DNA from: Streptomyces ochraceiscleroticus
GTDB lineage: Bacteria > Actinomycetota > Actinomycetes > Streptomycetales > Streptomycetaceae
Direction of reading: 5' to 3'
Length of the DNA stretch: 64,000 nt
Assembly: GCF_000720485.1 (NCBI RefSeq)
Contig: NZ_JOAX01000021.1
Coordinates: 62,001-126,000 of the forward strand
The notes beneath the pieces were generated by a model that saw nothing but the letters and a program-made list of their open reading frames with translations, searched no databases and was not told where the DNA came from. The position numbers and the translations under genes are program-made. This document shows positions 26,044 to 34,977 of this stretch, one piece after another (the first letter of the stretch is position 1; the number at the start of each line of letters is the position of its first letter).

Positions 26044-26829
26044 ATGCCGGGAAAGACCGCGATGCCAGGAAACGTCAAGAAAGGGCGGCGGAGCCGCCGT
26101 TCGCCACAGGAGACCCGGGCCCTGATGCTCGAAGCGGGCGTGGAGCTGGTGCGCCGGCACGCCGCCGACACCTCCGACCAGGCGCTCGCCGGGCCGCTGG
26201 CCCACATCAGGCTCACCGAGGTCGCCCGGCTCGCCACCGAGATCGCCGCGGACCGGCAGCCCGGCGTCGGCCGCGCGCAGCCGATCACCACCGGCGCGAT
26301 CTACCCCCTGTGGCCCACCCAGGCCGAGTACCAGACGGAGCTGATGTTCCACCTGCTCGGACCTGACGCGTATCCGGAGGACCGGGACGCGGTGGCCGAG
26401 CTGCTGGCGCTGGCGGAGACCACGGCACCGGTCGAGGCCATCCTCACCACGGTCGCCGCCGGCTACCTCGAACGCGCCCGCGCCAACCCCCTCACCTACG
26501 TCTACCTGACCTTCTACGTACTGGGCGAACACCCCAAGGTCCGCGAGGCCGCCCAGGGCGGCTACCGGCAGCTCGGCATCGGCTACGCCACCGCGCTGGA
26601 ACGCCTGCTGGCCCGCGAGGGACGCCGGCCGGCCCCCGGCCGCACCGTCGCCGACTTCGTCGTCTCCCTCCTCGCCGTCCTGGAGGGCTTCTGCCTGCGC
26701 GCCCGGGTCGAGCCCGCCACTCCCCCACCGGACGACCCGGCGCCGCGCGCCCCGCTGCCCGAGCTGCTCGGCGCCACTCTCACGGCCCTCTGGCACTCCT
26801 TCACGGAGCCGGCCGAGCCGGCCGGCTGA
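26044..26829 (+). CDS. TetR-like transcriptional regulator
   Basis: 261 residues. Basic N-terminus (KKGRRSRRSPQETRALMLEAG) followed by an atypically long insertion inside the DNA-binding part (HAADTSDQALAGPLAHIRLTEVARLATE), then TTGAIYPLWPTQAEYQTELM, which occupies the recognition and helix-4 positions of TetR proteins. Two in-frame ATGs (26044 and 26062) are possible; neither has a strong ribosome site. Divergent from the aminotransferase and next to a perfect palindrome, so probably its local repressor. Confidence 0.75.
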   Translation: MPGKTAMPGNVKKGRRSRRSPQETRALMLEAGVELVRRHAADTSDQALAGPLAHIRLTEVARLATEIAADRQPGVGRAQPITTGAIYPLWPTQAEYQTELMFHLLGPDAYPEDRDAVAELLALAETTAPVEAILTTVAAGYLERARANPLTYVYLTFYVLGEHPKVREAAQGGYRQLGIGYATALERLLAREGRRPAPGRTVADFVVSLLAVLEGFCLRARVEPATPPPDDPAPRAPLPELLGATLTALWHSFTEPAEPAG

Positions 26830-26859
26830 CCGCGCCACGCGGCGCGGGGCGGGCGGGGC

Positions 26860-27528
26860 TCATCCCTCCTCCGGTACCTCCACCGCCGAGGAGCGGCGGT
26901 TCCAGGCGCGGGGAGCGCGCCAGTGGTAGCGGAGTGCGAGCAGGCGGACGGCGAAGGCGACGAGCGCGGCCACCGCGCTGGTGCCCGGGTTGAGGGCCTG
27001 GAAGCGGATGCACAGGGCGACGATGGCGGAGCCGACGATGGCCGGCACGGCGTAGAGGTCACGGTCCCAGCGCACCAGCGAGGGGACCTCATTGGCGATG
27101 ATGTCGCGCAGCACGCCGCCGCCGACGGCCGTGGCGAGGCCCAGGGTGGCGGAGGCGGTGAGGCCGAGCCCGTACTCGTACGCCTTGGTGGTCCCCGCGA
27201 CGCAGAAGAGGCCGAGCCCGGCTGCGTCGAAGACGTTCACGCCGGTCTGGATCCGCTGGACCTGCGGGTGGAGGAAGAAGACGAGGACGGCCGCGACCAG
27301 CGGGGTGAGGAAGTACCCGAGGTCGGTGAAGGCGGCCGGCGGCACGGCACCGATGATCAGGTCGCGGATCAGCCCGCCGCCGAGCGCGGTCACCTCGGCG
27401 AGCACGGCGATGCCGAAGATGTCGAAGTTCTTGCGCACGGCGAGCAGCGCGCCGGAGATCGCGAAGACGAAGATGCCGATCAGGTCGAGCGTGTGCTGGA
27501 CGGAGGGCGTGAACAGTTGCTGGAGCAC
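26860..27528 (-). CDS. TRIC-type cation channel / UPF0126 membrane protein
   Basis: 222 residues from GTG 27528, about seven membrane helices. Two glycine-rich repeats, ALGGGLIRDLIIGAVPPAAF and AVGGGVLRDIIANEVPSL, give the internal duplication typical of bacterial TRIC/YadS/YicG proteins, trimeric monovalent cation channels. Convergent with the TetR gene, and 75 bases beyond the stop of the NHLP transporter gene which lies upstream on the same strand. No functional tie to neighbours is evident. The C-terminus is basic then acidic. Confidence 0.88.
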   Translation of the reverse strand: MLQQLFTPSVQHTLDLIGIFVFAISGALLAVRKNFDIFGIAVLAEVTALGGGLIRDLIIGAVPPAAFTDLGYFLTPLVAAVLVFFLHPQVQRIQTGVNVFDAAGLGLFCVAGTTKAYEYGLGLTASATLGLATAVGGGVLRDIIANEVPSLVRWDRDLYAVPAIVGSAIVALCIRFQALNPGTSAVAALVAFAVRLLALRYHWRAPRAWNRRSSAVEVPEEG

Positions 27529-27602
27529 ACGGCATTCTTACGTGCGGACGGCGGAACGGAACATGACGTTCCACACTGCGGGCCCGCCGCCCGCCCGCGC
27601 CC

Positions 27603-30488
27603 CTAGCTGATCTGCCGGCGGACCAGCTCGTGGAAGAGGCCGCCGGTGTCGGCGAGCAGGTCGGCGGGGGTGCCCTGCTGGGCGACCCGGCCGTCGGACA
27701 TGACGATCACCCGGTCGGCGTCCATGACCGTGGAGAGCCGGTGGGCGATGACGACGCGGGTGGCGTTGAGCGTGCGGGTGCTCTCGGTGACCACCCGCTG
27801 CGTCTCGTTGTCCAGCGCGCTGGTGGCCTCGTCGAAGAAGAGGATGCGCGGCCGCCGGATCAGCGCCTGGGCGATCATCAGCCGCTGCCGCTGGCCGCCG
27901 GAGATCGAGCCGCCGCCGTCGGAGAGCATCGTGTGCATGCCCATCGGCATCCGCTTGATGTCCTCAGCCAGGCCCGCCATCTCCGCGGCCGCCCACGCCT
28001 CCTCCTGCGTGAACATCTCGGCGCCGCAGATGCAGTCGAGGATGGAGCCGTTGAAGGGCTGGGCGTTCTGCAGCACCACACCGCACTGGCGGCGCACGGC
28101 GGCCTGGTCCAGCGCCGCCAGGTCCTGGCCGTCGTACAGGACGCTGCCGGATACCGGGCGGTCGAAGCCGATGAGGAGGCGCAGCAGGGTGGACTTGCCG
28201 CAGCCGCTCGCGCCGACGACGGCGACGAACTCGCCGGGCCGCACCTCGAAGGACACGTCGTCCAGGACCAGCGGCCCGTCGTCGGAGTAGCGGAAGGAGA
28301 GGCCGCGGGCCTCGATGCCGCCGCTGAGGGTGCCGGGCTGGGTCGAGCCGCCGCGTACTTCGGGGCGCTCGTCGAGGACCGGCTTGATCTGCTCGAACAT
28401 CGGCAGCACGGCGAACGCCTGGAGGCACGCGCCGGTGAGCTGGGTCACCGAGCTCAGCATCATCGTGACGGCGGTGTTGAAGGTGAGGAACGCGCCGGCC
28501 GAGAGGACGCCGCGGGCCGGGCCCGCGAGCAGCATGAACATCACGAGGGTGCACAGCGGCAGGTAGACCGCGTTGAGCACGGTGGTGAGGTTCTTGATCC
28601 GGCCGACCTTCTGCTGCAGCTCCCGGCTGCGGGCGAACTCCCCGGCCCACGCGCTGTACGCGAAGCTCTCGGCGGCGGCGACGCGCAGCTTCGGCAGCCC
28701 GCGCAGGGTCTGGAACGCCTGGTTGTTGAGCTTGTTGGTCAGCTTGATGAGCTGCCGCTGGGAGCGGAGCTGCCACAGGCCCAGGAGCAGGAAGACCGTG
28801 GCGATGCAGAGCAGCATGGCGATCGCGACGACGGCCAGCTTGGGGCTGTAGACGAGCAGCAGGACGAGGTTCATCGTGCCGACCGTGCCCGCCTGCACGG
28901 CGACCGAGCCGATGCCGGACAGGATGCGGCGGATGCCGCTGATGCCCATCGCGGCGCTGGCCAGCTCGCCGGTGGAGCGCTCGCTGAAGAACTTCGTGGG
29001 CAGCCGCAGCAGCCGGTCCCAGACGGCCGGCTGGAGGGTGGATTCGATGCGTCCTTCGACGCGCAGGATGGAGGTGTTCTCCAGCAGCATGAAGACGGCG
29101 GAGACCAGGCTGGTGACGATCAGCGCGACGGCCGTCTGGATGATGAGGCCGCGCTCGGCGTTGGGGACGTAGTCGCCCAGCACCTTGCCGGTGGCGATCG
29201 GCACGAGGGCGCCGAGCAGCACGGCGACGAGTCCGCCGATGGCGAGGTTGCGCAGGTCCAGGCGGGTGCCGCGCATGCTGAAGCGGATCAGCCGCAGGGC
29301 GCCCATCGGGCGGTCGGGCAGCGGCGGGTAGAGCATGACGGCGCGCGGTTCGAGCACCGCCGCCTGTTCCTGGTAGAGCCGGGTGCGGGTGCCGTCGGCG
29401 GCGACCGCTTCGTAACGGCCCCGGCGCCACAGCAGTGCCACGGGCTCGCCGGTCTCGCTGCGGTGGCCGACGAGCGGGCCGCTGTTCTCGCGCCACCACC
29501 GGCCGTCGAGCTTGACGACGCGGGTGCGGATGCGGGAGCTGACGGCGATCCGCTCGACGGGGCTGAGCCGGTCGTTCGCCGTGCCGCCCTCCTTGGGCGA
29601 GGTCAGCGTGATCCTGGCGGCGTCGGCGACCTTGCGGCAGACGGCGAGGGTGGCGTCGTCGGTGGCGCCGGTCTGCGCGCCGCCGCGTCCCGAGGAGCCG
29701 ATGGAGGACAGCAGCGTCTGGTCGGCCTGCGAGCGGGCGGCCTCGCCGGCCTTGATGCCGGCCGCGGTGCGGTCCTCGTGCGCGCGCTCCAGCCGCTCGA
29801 TCCAGCGGTCCAGCGCGGACAGCAGCCGGAACTGCTGGTCGACCATCCGCTGCCACATCGTCGCGTCGATGAGCAGGTCGGCGGCGGCCTCGGCGCTGTA
29901 GTGGGCGCCGTACTGGAGGCTGCCGGGGTCGACGGGCATCCAGAGGATGTTCTCGTCGGCCGCCCCGTCGGTCCCGTCGGTCTCGCCCGCCCCGTACTCG
30001 CCGTCCAGCGGCGCTTCGAAGAGCACGCGCTGGCTGCGGCCGACGCCGCGCGCGAAGGCGTCCTCCAGCGGGCTGAGCGCGCTGTCGTACGCGTATTCGC
30101 CGGTGTCCCAGGCCGGGCCGACGTACCGGCCGTACGCGTCGTACTCCGCGCCGCCGTACTCGGCCCGGAACAGCTCGCGAAGCTGGATGCGGCGGACCGT
30201 GCAGCCCTGCAGGGGCCGGGCGACGAGGGTGTGCTGCGGGCCCTCGACCGGGCCGAGGAGCAGGGTGCCCGGGGCGAGCCGGCCGAGGAAGTACCAGTGG
30301 CCCTGCTGGGCCGCGTCGACCGCGAAGAGGTCCATGGCGCCGCCGGTGACCAGCCACAGCACGTGCGGCCCTTCGAGCGGCAGGCTGCGCAGGCCCGTGC
30401 AGTCGACTTCGGTGCCGAGCCCGCCGAGGGCGTGCAGCACGGTGTCGTCGGCGGCCGTGCCGGTGGCCGCGGGGTGAGGGGTTGTCAC
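27603..30488 (-). CDS. NHLP bacteriocin export ABC transporter, permease/ATPase without peptidase domain
   Basis: 961 residues from GTG 30488. The first 400 residues are the soluble region of this family (no C39 cysteine), then six membrane helices (from about 415), then an ATPase: Walker A VGASGCGKSTLL, signature SISGGQRQRL, Walker B ILFFDEATSALD. This architecture matches the second ABC subunit of NHLP/NHLM peptide export systems. It starts two bases past the stop of the C39 transporter, so the two are co-translated and presumably pair as a heterodimer. Membrane protein; exports the cleaved peptide encoded at 33885-34112 by inference. Confidence 0.88.
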   Translation of the reverse strand: MTTPHPAATGTAADDTVLHALGGLGTEVDCTGLRSLPLEGPHVLWLVTGGAMDLFAVDAAQQGHWYFLGRLAPGTLLLGPVEGPQHTLVARPLQGCTVRRIQLRELFRAEYGGAEYDAYGRYVGPAWDTGEYAYDSALSPLEDAFARGVGRSQRVLFEAPLDGEYGAGETDGTDGAADENILWMPVDPGSLQYGAHYSAEAAADLLIDATMWQRMVDQQFRLLSALDRWIERLERAHEDRTAAGIKAGEAARSQADQTLLSSIGSSGRGGAQTGATDDATLAVCRKVADAARITLTSPKEGGTANDRLSPVERIAVSSRIRTRVVKLDGRWWRENSGPLVGHRSETGEPVALLWRRGRYEAVAADGTRTRLYQEQAAVLEPRAVMLYPPLPDRPMGALRLIRFSMRGTRLDLRNLAIGGLVAVLLGALVPIATGKVLGDYVPNAERGLIIQTAVALIVTSLVSAVFMLLENTSILRVEGRIESTLQPAVWDRLLRLPTKFFSERSTGELASAAMGISGIRRILSGIGSVAVQAGTVGTMNLVLLLVYSPKLAVVAIAMLLCIATVFLLLGLWQLRSQRQLIKLTNKLNNQAFQTLRGLPKLRVAAAESFAYSAWAGEFARSRELQQKVGRIKNLTTVLNAVYLPLCTLVMFMLLAGPARGVLSAGAFLTFNTAVTMMLSSVTQLTGACLQAFAVLPMFEQIKPVLDERPEVRGGSTQPGTLSGGIEARGLSFRYSDDGPLVLDDVSFEVRPGEFVAVVGASGCGKSTLLRLLIGFDRPVSGSVLYDGQDLAALDQAAVRRQCGVVLQNAQPFNGSILDCICGAEMFTQEEAWAAAEMAGLAEDIKRMPMGMHTMLSDGGGSISGGQRQRLMIAQALIRRPRILFFDEATSALDNETQRVVTESTRTLNATRVVIAHRLSTVMDADRVIVMSDGRVAQQGTPADLLADTGGLFHELVRRQIS

Positions 30489-30489
30489 C

Positions 30490-32763
30490 TCAGGACTCCT
30501 TGACCAGCTCTGCGTACGCGCCCTGGGCGGCGACCAGGTCCTCGTGCCGCCCGCGCTCGACGACCGTGCCGTGGTCCAGGACCACGATCTCGTCGCTGTC
30601 GCGCACCGTGCTGAGGCGGTGTGCGATGACGACGCAGGCGCAGCCCAGGCGCCGCAGGTTGTCCATGATGATCTGTTCGGTCTCCGCGTCCAGGGCGGAG
30701 GTGACCTCGTCCAGGACGAGGATGGAGGGGCGCCGGACCAGGGCCCGGGCGATCTCCAGGCGCTGCCGCTGGCCGCCGGAGAAGTTGCGGCCGTCCTGCT
30801 CGACGCGGCTGTGGATGCCGCCGGGGCGGCGGGCCACCATGTCGTACGCCGCGGCGTTCTTCAGCGCCTCGATGACGGCCTCGTCGGGGATCGAGGGGTC
30901 CCACAGCGCGACGTTGTCGCGGACGGTGCCCTCGAAGAGGAAGACGTCCTGGTCGACGAAGGAGACCGAGGAGGCGAGCGCGCCGCGGGAGATGTCCTCC
31001 AGCCGCTGCCCGTCGATGTGGATGGTGCCCTCCCACGGGCTGTACAGGCCGGAGATCAGGCGGGAGACGGTGGACTTGCCGCTGCCGGAGCCGCCGACGA
31101 GGGCCACCTGCTGCCCGGGCCCGACGGTCAGCGAGAAGTCGGTGAGCAGCGGCTTGTCCAGCGGGCTGTAGCCGAAGGTGATGCTGGTCAGCTCCACGTG
31201 GCCCTTGAGGCGGCGGGTGGACGCGACCGGCTCGGGGCGGGTGTAGAGGGAGTCGACCGGGAAGGACTCGACGTCCTTCAGGCGGGACACGTCGGCGGCG
31301 AAGTCCTGGATCCGGGCCGCCATGCCGTTGAGCCGGGTGATCGGGGCCGTGAAGTTGGTGACCAGCGCCTGGAAGGCGACAAGGAGACCTACCGACATAT
31401 GGCCTTCGACCGCGCTGAGACCGCCGACGAGCAGGATCAGCGCGCTGTTGAGGGCGGCGAGGGTGGGCGCGACGACGGCGAGCCAGGCGCTGGGCACGCC
31501 GAGCCGCTGCTGCCCGTCCAGGGTGGTCGCGTGCTGGCCGGCCCAGCGGCGGAAGTAGCCGTTCTCGCCGCCGGTGGCCTTCATCGTCTCGATGAGCTGC
31601 AGGCCGCTGTACGAGGTGTTGGTCAGCCGGGCGGAGTCGGCGCGCAGCTTCTGGGTGCCCGTGGCGCGCAGCCGTACGACGATGCGCATCGCGGCGACGT
31701 TGAGCAGCGCGACGGCCACGCCGATGAGGGTGAGCTGCGGATCGTAGGACCACAGCAGGAAGGCGTAGAGGATGACGACGACCGCGTCCACACCGGCCGC
31801 GGCGAGGTCCCTGGCGAGGGTCTCGGCGACGGTGTCGTTGGACTGCAGGCGCTGGACGAGGTCGGCCGGGTTGCGCTGCGCGAAGAAGGTGACCGGCAGC
31901 CGGAGCAGGTGGCGCAGGAAGCGGGCGCTGCTCAGGGTGGAGGAGATGATGCGGCCGCGCAGCAGGTTCGCCTGTTGCAGCGCGGTGAGCGCGGCTGTCA
32001 GGACGAGCGTGGTGCCCATCGACGCGAAGAGCACACCGAGCAGCGACGTCTGGTCGCCGATCAGGAACATGTCGATGTACGTACGGCTCAGCGCGGGTAC
32101 CGTCGCGCCGACCACGACCAGCAGGAAGCTGGCGAGGACAGCGGCGAGCATGGTGCCGGAGGTGCCGCGCAGCCGGGGCGGCAGGGCGCCGAGGACGCCG
32201 GGCTTGCGGCCGCCCTTGCGGAACTCCTCGCCGGGCTCGAAGGTCAGCACGACGCCGGTGAAGCTGGTGTCGAAGTCCTCGGCGGGCACGAAGCGGCGGC
32301 CCCGGTCGGGGTCGTTGATGAACGCGCCCTTGCGGCCGAAGCGGCGGCCCATGCCGTCGAAGACGACGTAGTGGTTGAACTCCCAGAAGAGGATGGCCGG
32401 AGCCCGGACCTCGGCGAGCGCGGCCGGCTCCATCTGCATGCCCTTGGCCTTCAGGCCGTAGGCACGGGCCGCCTTGAGGAGGTTGGAGGCGCGGGAGCCG
32501 TCGCGGGAGACGCCGCACGCGATGCGCAGCTCCTCCAGCGGGACGTGCCGGCCGTAGTGGCCGAGGACCATGGCGAGCGAGGCGGCGCCGCACTCCACGG
32601 CCTCCATCTGGAGGATGGTGGGCGTACGGATCGTCTTGCCGGCGCTCTTGGCGGGCCCGGAGCTGCCGGAGCGGCGCCGGTCGGGCCTGGTGTTCGGGCG
32701 GTGCCGACCGCGGCCGCCGGGCGGCAGCGGGGGCGGTGCCGGGGCTTCGGGCTGCGCGGTCAC
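30490..32763 (-). CDS. NHLP bacteriocin export ABC transporter with C39 peptidase domain
   Basis: 757 residues from GTG 32763, which overlaps the HlyD-gene stop (GTGA). N-terminal C39 double-glycine peptidase: catalytic cysteine in ILQMEAVECGAASLAMVLGH, histidine in FNHYVVFDG, aspartate in FINDPDRG, so it should be active. Then six membrane helices and an ATPase (GGSGSGKSTVSR, FSGGQRQRLEIARAL, ILVLDEVTSALD). It cuts leaders after Gly-Gly and exports the core. The basic, Pro-rich first 60 residues are probably cytosolic and disordered. Middle gene of the exporter operon. Confidence 0.92.
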   Translation of the reverse strand: MTAQPEAPAPPPLPPGGRGRHRPNTRPDRRRSGSSGPAKSAGKTIRTPTILQMEAVECGAASLAMVLGHYGRHVPLEELRIACGVSRDGSRASNLLKAARAYGLKAKGMQMEPAALAEVRAPAILFWEFNHYVVFDGMGRRFGRKGAFINDPDRGRRFVPAEDFDTSFTGVVLTFEPGEEFRKGGRKPGVLGALPPRLRGTSGTMLAAVLASFLLVVVGATVPALSRTYIDMFLIGDQTSLLGVLFASMGTTLVLTAALTALQQANLLRGRIISSTLSSARFLRHLLRLPVTFFAQRNPADLVQRLQSNDTVAETLARDLAAAGVDAVVVILYAFLLWSYDPQLTLIGVAVALLNVAAMRIVVRLRATGTQKLRADSARLTNTSYSGLQLIETMKATGGENGYFRRWAGQHATTLDGQQRLGVPSAWLAVVAPTLAALNSALILLVGGLSAVEGHMSVGLLVAFQALVTNFTAPITRLNGMAARIQDFAADVSRLKDVESFPVDSLYTRPEPVASTRRLKGHVELTSITFGYSPLDKPLLTDFSLTVGPGQQVALVGGSGSGKSTVSRLISGLYSPWEGTIHIDGQRLEDISRGALASSVSFVDQDVFLFEGTVRDNVALWDPSIPDEAVIEALKNAAAYDMVARRPGGIHSRVEQDGRNFSGGQRQRLEIARALVRRPSILVLDEVTSALDAETEQIIMDNLRRLGCACVVIAHRLSTVRDSDEIVVLDHGTVVERGRHEDLVAAQGAYAELVKES

Positions 32764-33563
32764 GGGAGGAGCCAATCGATCGGGCGCTGCGCGGTGAGGT
32801 GGATCGCACCGGTGACGGGCGTCATGGAGCCGATCGCGTTCGGCGGGCCGTCGGCGGTGGACCACTTGTAACCGGACTTGGTGTCGGCGCGGTCCAGCTC
32901 CACCAGGACGGCGATCGGCTGGCCGTCCGCCGTGAACTGCTCGCCGAGCTCGCGGTCGCCGAGGAAGCCGGCGATCTGCCGGCTGCTCTGCGGCGCCCGG
33001 CCGACGGCCTTGACCTTGCCGCGGAGCACGCCGTACTGCTGCGTGGGCACGGACTGGACGGTGAGGTCGACGGTGGCGCCGACGGGGACGGTGGCCGCGC
33101 TGCGGCTGGGTACGTACACCATCGCCACCAGCGGTTCGTGCGCGCTCTGGACGCGCTCGACGCTCGCGACGTCGGCGCCCATGGTGACCACCGAGCCGAT
33201 CTTGCCGACGAGGCTGGTGACCCGGCCCGGTGCCACCGCGCGGACGGCGCGGTCGCCCTGTGCGGTGCGTACCTTCAGGACCGGCGCTCCGGCCCGGAGC
33301 TGCTGGCCCTCCTTGGCGAAGACCTCGGTGACCTGGCCGGCGACCGGGCTCTGCAGGACGTAGCTGCCCTGGGGGTGGGTGAGGATGCCGGGCGAGGTCT
33401 GCTTGGAGGACACGGACCCGGTGACCGCCCAGAAGGCGGCGACGGCCATCACGACGACGGTGACGGCGAGGACGAGGCCGCCCTGCGGCCGGGCGTAGCG
33501 CACGGGCAGGTCGAGCTCTTCAGGCGACTGGAGCTTGGCCAGCGCCTTTTGCCGGAACTGCAC
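32760..33563 (-). CDS. NHLP system secretion protein, HlyD-like adaptor
   Basis: 267 residues from GTG 33563 behind GAGGGAAAA. One N-terminal membrane helix (LVLAVTVVVMAVAAFWAVTG), then a biotinyl-lipoyl-like hairpin (SPVAGQVTEVFAKEGQQLRAGAPVLKV) and a beta-barrel with a C-terminal insert. Membrane-fusion/adaptor protein of the exporter. In a Gram-positive it would guide the peptide through the wall zone. First gene of the three-gene transporter operon, separated from the precursor gene by a strong hairpin. Confidence 0.88.
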   Translation of the reverse strand: MQFRQKALAKLQSPEELDLPVRYARPQGGLVLAVTVVVMAVAAFWAVTGSVSSKQTSPGILTHPQGSYVLQSPVAGQVTEVFAKEGQQLRAGAPVLKVRTAQGDRAVRAVAPGRVTSLVGKIGSVVTMGADVASVERVQSAHEPLVAMVYVPSRSAATVPVGATVDLTVQSVPTQQYGVLRGKVKAVGRAPQSSRQIAGFLGDRELGEQFTADGQPIAVLVELDRADTKSGYKWSTADGPPNAIGSMTPVTGAIHLTAQRPIDWLLP

Positions 33564-33884
33564 GGAACTTTTCCCTCGACTGCTTTTGTCTCATTCGGTG
33601 CCGACGCATACACCAAAGGGCAGCGCGGACGAAAAGGCGACCCAATGGGACACGCGCGACATGGCGCACCAATGATCCATGAAAATACCCGCTGTTCGGG
33701 CACACCAAGGCATGACCGTAACACAGGCGGAAAAGCCCGCACTTGACGGGCGAAGGCGGCGGCCGATGGCATCCGTGCGCCCCGGAGCAAATGCTCCGGG
33801 GCGCACGGCAAACCTATGGGTACGGACATGTACCGATAGGTCGAGTCATGCCTGCGGCGGTGCGACCGACGACAGTGGCGAGAC
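33564..33884 (-). other. gap between precursor and exporter genes
   Basis: 321 bases without a convincing gene. It contains the 16-bp-stem hairpin at 33773-33808 and a weaker GCCCG/CGGGC stem near 33735. Base composition is lower in GC than the flanking genes from about 33560 to 33720, as expected for a promoter zone of the exporter operon, but I cannot fix a -35/-10 pair. Confidence 0.4.
33773..33808 (-). terminator. strong hairpin between precursor gene and exporter operon
   Basis: CCGTGCGCCCCGGAGC (33773-33788) is the exact complement of GCTCCGGGGCGCACGG (33793-33808), with an AAAT loop. It lies 77 bases past the precursor stop. It should terminate or strongly attenuate precursor transcripts, letting the peptide be made in excess over its exporter. 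Confidence 0.75.
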
Positions 33885-34112
33885 TCAGAGGCCCTGGGTC
33901 AGGCCCTCGACGGTGCCCACGGCGTTGACGCCGGTGGTCTGCTGCACGGTGCCGTTGACCTGGCCCAGCGTGCTGCTGACGGTGCCGCCGGTCAGACCGT
34001 CGACGGTGCCGACGACCTGGTTGACGGTGCCCGAGACGCCGAGGCCACCGGCGATGGCGTCCAGCTCGGCGTCGGCGATCTCAGCGGTCTCGACCTGGGG
34101 GGTGAAGTCCAT
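33885..34112 (-). CDS. double-glycine-leader exported peptide precursor, Cys-free GTV-repeat core
   Basis: 75 residues from ATG 34112 behind GAAGGGAAA. Residues 1-23 are an acidic leader ending EIADAELDAIAGG, a textbook C39 cleavage site after G23. The 52-residue core has no Cys, Lys, Arg or aromatic residue and is built from repeats: GTVNQVVG and GTVQQTTG, VGTVDGLTGG and VGTVEGLTQG. It is encoded beside the only C39 transporter in view, so it is the presumed cargo. No lanthionine synthetase, radical SAM, YcaO or protease gene is adjacent, so the core may be exported unmodified. Similar peptides in streptomycetes are often labelled 'type A2 lanthipeptide' although they lack Cys. Confidence 0.82.
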   Translation of the reverse strand: MDFTPQVETAEIADAELDAIAGGLGVSGTVNQVVGTVDGLTGGTVSSTLGQVNGTVQQTTGVNAVGTVEGLTQGL

Positions 34113-34584
34113 GACTTGCGTTTCCCTTCAATTACTGTGAGTCATACTCGAATAACACGGAAGTCGGCGGCAGAACATAGCCCGGCGGCCATATCGGTCA
34201 TTTACCGAATGGAAACCGGGGAGGCATTCGCACAACTCCCGCGCCGAAATGATCCAAGCACGCCAACTGGTAGCCGGGCCAACCCGCTTGCGGTGGCCGG
34301 TCGGCACATTCCACCGGCACCGGACGATCGCGTGCAGTTTTATGCACGGCTTGGTGACGAGTCCTTCACAAGAACGTTTACCCGCACGCCGGTGACCGCG
34401 CGCGCACGCCGGGCCCATCCGGACATACCCGCGCCAAGCCCCGGACGCACGCACGTCGCCGCGCGCCGGACGGCACACACTGTGCCGCCGATGCGCGGGC
34501 GATGTGCAGATTCTTTGAAACCCGCCTGCGCGGCTCAACCTCACGGCCGCAGCCGCGTCCGCGGAAGCTCGGCGCGCCGAGGGC
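34113..34584. other. 472-base non-coding region upstream of the precursor gene
   Basis: No supported gene. GC falls locally (34130-34260 and 34330-34390), and both strands carry open frames without ribosome sites or family resemblance. A small perfect stem CGTGCA/TGCACG (34331-34348, loop GTTTTA) is present. The precursor's promoter must lie here, but no clear boxes stand out. Confidence 0.4.
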
Positions 34585-34971
34585 TCAGGGCACCGAAACG
34601 CCACCCGGCAGCGCCGCGCGCCAGCCGCGCAGCGTCTCCAGCACCCGCTCCAGCTCGCCGACGATCCGGTCCAGCTCGCCGGCGGTGCGCGCGTCGCAGG
34701 AGTACGGCAGCCGGCCCTCGGCCTCGATCACGCCGACCTCGACCACCGGCGACGTCCGGCCGGACGCACCTTCTTCACACATGATCCGGAAGTGGAACTG
34801 CGGGAACCCCCGCTCCGGCTGCGCCGAGAGGTTCCAGCCGACCGGTTCCGCCAGATGCATGATCCCGTCGTGGCCACCGGCCTCGGCGGCCGTGTGCACG
34901 CGCCGGCACCACACCGGGCACACCACGGGCCGTACGGCCAATGTCACGGAATCCAGCATTTCGTCCGTCAT
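34585..34971 (-). CDS. DUF6907-like hypothetical protein
   Basis: 128 residues from ATG 34971 (MTDEMLDSVTLAVRP); a GTG two codons earlier is possible. An N-terminal CPVWCRRVHT motif and a C-terminal helix (ELDRIVGELERVLETLRGW) are seen in the DUF6907 family of actinobacterial proteins, with no known function. A perfect-looking -10 box GATAAT (34978-34983) ends just before the GTG, so transcription would start near the ATG and the mRNA would be leaderless. Three 23-bp tandem repeats abut the promoter. It is upstream of the peptide precursor on the same strand; a role in the export system is possible but unproven. Confidence 0.65.
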   Translation of the reverse strand: MTDEMLDSVTLAVRPVVCPVWCRRVHTAAEAGGHDGIMHLAEPVGWNLSAQPERGFPQFHFRIMCEEGASGRTSPVVEVGVIEAEGRLPYSCDARTAGELDRIVGELERVLETLRGWRAALPGGVSVP

Positions 34972-34977
34972 ATGCAC

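Noticed and set aside
27630..30503. A 957-residue plus-strand open frame opposite the NHLP ABC transporter
   Set aside because: Same reason: antisense shadow of a gene with clear Walker motifs.
34128..34604. A 158-residue minus-strand frame in the gap upstream of the peptide precursor
   Set aside because: No ribosome site, overlaps the DUF6907-like gene end, mixed codon bias and no family resemblance. A competing plus-strand frame (34116-34784) is equally open.
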